Origin: Streptantibioticus silvisoli
GTDB taxonomy: Bacteria > Actinomycetota > Actinomycetes > Streptomycetales > Streptomycetaceae
Assembly (NCBI RefSeq): GCF_027947535.2
Contig: NZ_JAAGKO020000037.1
Coordinates: 1-64,000 of the forward strand
Direction: 5' to 3'
Length of the DNA stretch: 64,000 nucleotides
Notes under the pieces: model-generated
What the model saw: only the letters and a program-made list of their open reading frames with translations
What the model was told of the DNA's origin: nothing
The model's database searches: none
Shown here: piece after piece, positions 62,701-64,000 of the stretch
Layout: each line of letters begins with the position of its first letter
Numbering within the stretch: position 1 is the stretch's first letter
Translations under genes and position numbers: made by a program

Positions 62701-63824
62701 ACCCTGCCGGCGGCGTCGTACGCGTAGCCGTAGGCGGTGCCCGTGCGGTCGGTCCACGAGGTGATCCGGTGGTGGTCGTCGTAGGTCAGCCGCAGCGGCA
62801 CGCCGGAGGAGTTGAAGACCTCCGTCAGATCGCCCGCGTCGTCGTACCCGTACCGGGCGAGTGTCGTCCCGGTGCCCGGGCCGTCGGTGTCCAGCAGCCG
62901 GAAACCGGTGATCCGCCGCAGCTCGGGGTGGACGTCGACCGCCACGCGGTAACCGCCGTGGTGCGACAGGAGCCGCGGGGTGTCGTCCTGGGACCACTCG
63001 ATGTCGATGCGGCGGCCGTTGCGGTCCTGGAGCGACGTCAGCCGGAGCGTCACCGCACCGGGCACGCCGGGTGCGGGGCGCGGGTGGTCGAACACCATCG
63101 CCTGGCCGGACCGGGGGTCCAGCACCGTCATCGGCTCGTTCGGCCGGCCGCTCCAGCCCAACGGCAGGCGCGGCCCCTTGAACGGTACGACGGGGGCCCC
63201 TTCGCGGGGCGCCGGGTACTCAAGACGCGTCCCGTCCGGCCCCACCAGCACGATGCCGTCCGCGTCGAGTTGCAGGCGCTGATCGAGCGTGGATGCCCAA
63301 CTGGTCCCGAACCAGCCGCCGTTGCGGTAGGAGGAGAGGTGGGTTCTCCGGATGGCCAGCGGCAGCGCGCCGGGCAGCCGCACGTCGACAACGGACATGA
63401 CCAGCTCACCGCTGGCGACGTCGACGGGATCGCCCTCGCAGTGCCGGCTCTCGGGCGGACGGGAATCCCGGTCGCCGTCATCGGGACGGGCGTCGGGCGC
63501 CCCGGAATCATCGTCGCCGCCACCGTGTGCGCCGTCGGCCGTACGCCCCCCGTTTCCGCCGCCGCCCCGACCCCCGCCTGCGGTGTTGACCCCGTCGGCG
63601 TCGGCGGGATCGGCCGGGTCGTGGTGCCCGGTGCCGGCGTCGCCGGGGTGGTGCTTCGCGGCGGCGGTGACGTCGTCCTCGGCCTTGTCGAACTCGTCGG
63701 CGGCCTTGTGGACGGAGGTGCCGATGCGGTGGTGGCCCTTGCCGAAGGCGGAGGGGAGTTTGCGGGCGAGGTCTTCGAGGAACTCCGCCGTGGGTTTGAC
63801 GATCTTGCCGACGATGTCGCTCAC
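59781..63824 (-). CDS. RHS-repeat polymorphic toxin with C-terminal nuclease domain
   Basis: 1347 aa, GTG start. Residues 1-60 are a helical leader without signal peptide (VGKIVKPTAEFLEDLARKLPSAFGKG). A Gly/Asp-rich linker is followed by a DUF6531 domain from about 115 (CEGDPVDVASGELVM, LAIRRTHLSSYRNGGWFG). More than 20 YD/RHS repeats (YAYDAAGRVVRTTG type) occupy about 270-1100. The RHS core ends in TAPDPLGLSPAPDPVGYVPNPTAWSDPLGL; after it, from residue 1157, comes the toxin tip with GMKFNRTHLLAASLGGSN and NFVAMHRWANHPIM, which matches DNA/RNA non-specific endonucleases (catalytic His1228). Immunity gene follows. Export route unclear; an upstream gene 8 bases away may help. Confidence 0.9.
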   Translation of the reverse strand: MSDIVGKIVKPTAEFLEDLARKLPSAFGKGHHRIGTSVHKAADEFDKAEDDVTAAAKHHPGDAGTGHHDPADPADADGVNTAGGGRGGGGNGGRTADGAHGGGDDDSGAPDARPDDGDRDSRPPESRHCEGDPVDVASGELVMSVVDVRLPGALPLAIRRTHLSSYRNGGWFGTSWASTLDQRLQLDADGIVLVGPDGTRLEYPAPREGAPVVPFKGPRLPLGWSGRPNEPMTVLDPRSGQAMVFDHPRPAPGVPGAVTLRLTSLQDRNGRRIDIEWSQDDTPRLLSHHGGYRVAVDVHPELRRITGFRLLDTDGPGTGTTLARYGYDDAGDLTEVFNSSGVPLRLTYDDHHRITSWTDRTGTAYGYAYDAAGRVVRTTGSDGFLSGAFAYDDAARTTRYTNSLGHTTTHEFNAAYRTIRSTDPLGQVRVQEWSEDNRLLKSFTDPLGRTTRYEHDASENVSAVVGPDGTRTAFTYDVEGLPVTLTDPAGRVWRTEYDAWGNRLATVDPLGALTAYAYDEDTGDLTGVTDALGARTLMVSDAAGLPVSVTDERGGVTSARRDAFGRIVEATDPMGNTVRVGWTTDGQVERVERSDGRRESWAFDADGKVVSHTDAAGVVHTLAPTHFDLVASSTTADGSTYAFSYDTEKHLTAVTDPLGRVWEYAYDPTGRLVQETDFDGRVLRYTYDAAGQLASRSNGAGETVTFERDVLGRVTAHACGDDRTTHDYDAAGNLWRTRNADAEVLREYDVMGRVTAESVNGRTITYAYDLLGRRTERRTPSGVVSTWSYDSRDLPGTLVMAGHRTTFAFDPLGRESARRVDDRLTLSHDWDGTGRLTRRSITRGTPDDPAPLLERHYAYGADDLLTEIRDLTTGVHRFALDPSGRVTSVTAEGWTESYAYDAVGNLTHAATPVTAPDDAPREFDGTRLRRAGRTSYEHDAQGRVVRSTKRLLNGQRQVRTFTWNGYDQLIATVTPAGHHWRYRYDAAGRRIGKQRFTDAAAVAEEVHFTWDVVTLAEQSTDRGATTTWEYSPGGLPLAQVDHAADPLGTDARFHAIVTDLVGTPTELLTPEGDIAWQPRTTLWGLPTAGRDATVDCPLRFPGQYADPETGWNHNHFRHYDPETARYTAPDPLGLSPAPDPVGYVPNPTAWSDPLGLKYKPNLPGWDKWEPQDTTWGGNVTYSPLDEHGRPTKVTAHITSAMLGQSTDPHIRNGAVPGWQNGMKFNRTHLLAASLGGSNKIPQNFVAMHRWANHPIMYHYEGQAANGVGVHGSIDYEVTAHYHQVLPETLRPEDLRPIGMTVRATSPDGKFQFTPYPQSDTTVRQILHYDEHGNLNAVTILNVPGCGA

Positions 63825-63832
63825 GGTGTGGT

Positions 63833-64000
63833 TCAGCCCCCGGTGGTGAACGTGAGTGCGGTGACGCGGTTGCCGAACGCCTTGCCGCCGGACAGGTTCT
63901 GCTCGGCCTGCGTGAGGATCGTGTCGCCGTGCCCGCGCATGGCGGCGGTGTCGATCTTCAGCCCCGGCGGGGCACCCCCGACGGCGACGTGCGCCACCTC
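63833..64000 (-). CDS. Partial gene upstream of the RHS toxin (3' end only)
   Basis: The last 55 codons are in frame from the window edge and end 8 bases before the RHS start. Visible sequence includes LKIDTAAMRGHGDTILTQAE and NRVTALTFTTGG. It is short, Gly/Thr/Ala-rich and helix-forming in the middle, perhaps the tail of a WXG100-like or chaperone partner often located before RHS genes. Too little is visible to assign it. Confidence 0.55.
   Translation of the reverse strand, partial: EVAHVAVGGAPPGLKIDTAAMRGHGDTILTQAEQNLSGGKAFGNRVTALTFTTGG

Overview
This is a high-GC window dominated by G/C in third codon positions, with many GTG starts, GGAGG-type ribosome binding sites and 1- to 4-base stop/start overlaps. 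The gene content points to a Streptomyces-like filamentous actinomycete: GAF/SpoIIE phosphatase, MmyB-type regulator, secreted glycoside hydrolases carrying CBM and ricin-lectin modules, an SCO5918-type protein beside a DEAD-box helicase and a cold-shock protein, and an RHS toxin with a SUKH-type immunity gene. It looks like chromosome rather than plasmid or phage. I saw no rRNA, tRNA, CRISPR array or intact insertion sequence.

Layout. 0-8 kb: secreted GH76 alpha-1,6-mannanase convergent with a GH2 beta-mannosidase, a Gfo/Idh/MocA oxidoreductase and an ABC exporter half-transporter. 8-14.7 kb: a fused FAD/Fe-S dehydrogenase, an MDR oxidoreductase divergent from an MmyB-type regulator, and a GAF-SpoIIE phosphatase. 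15-18.5 kb: secreted GH31 with CBM and ricin-lectin modules. 18.5-24.3 kb: a complete five-gene STM4011-STM4015 type operon (LRR protein, ATP-grasp-like protein, sulfatase-like hydrolase, two radical SAM proteins), function unknown, with a divergent small protein and a DUF6745-type protein beside it. 26.4-29.5 kb: metX-metY direct-sulfhydrylation pair and a decayed beta-carbonic anhydrase. 30-32 kb: APC permease. 32.3-39.6 kb: a tightly coupled five-gene operon of SWIM-like protein, unknown protein, VWA protein, MoxR-type AAA+ ATPase and DUF5682 protein.

39.7-44.8 kb: an ABC transporter plus two-component system operon divergent from a ferritin-like acyl-ACP desaturase, with a palindrome-rich intergenic region. 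45.8-48.3 kb: SCO5918-like protein, DEAD-box helicase and cold-shock protein, with strong terminators and structured leaders. 48.8-50.4 kb: secreted CBM32-GH64 beta-1,3-glucanase under a perfect LacI-type operator. 50.5-54 kb: leaderless ArsR/SRPBCC pair and a short UvrA-like ATPase. 54.8-58.9 kb: PLL-like propeller, Pro/Tyr-rich membrane protein, DUF2752 protein, nicotinamidase, four-EF-hand protein, and a remnant of a conserved Streptomyces protein. 59.2-64 kb: an RHS polymorphic toxin with a nuclease tip, its SUKH-type immunity protein, and the 3' end of an upstream partner gene cut by the window edge.

Themes. GH76, GH2, GH31 and GH64 together fit breakdown of fungal or yeast cell-wall polysaccharide. 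The two most interesting systems of unknown function are the STM4011-4015 radical-SAM operon and the MoxR-VWA-DUF5682 operon. Decay is visible in the carbonic anhydrase and in the 58.7 kb remnant. Many intergenic gaps carry short GC-rich tandem repeats (17 to 46 bp units).
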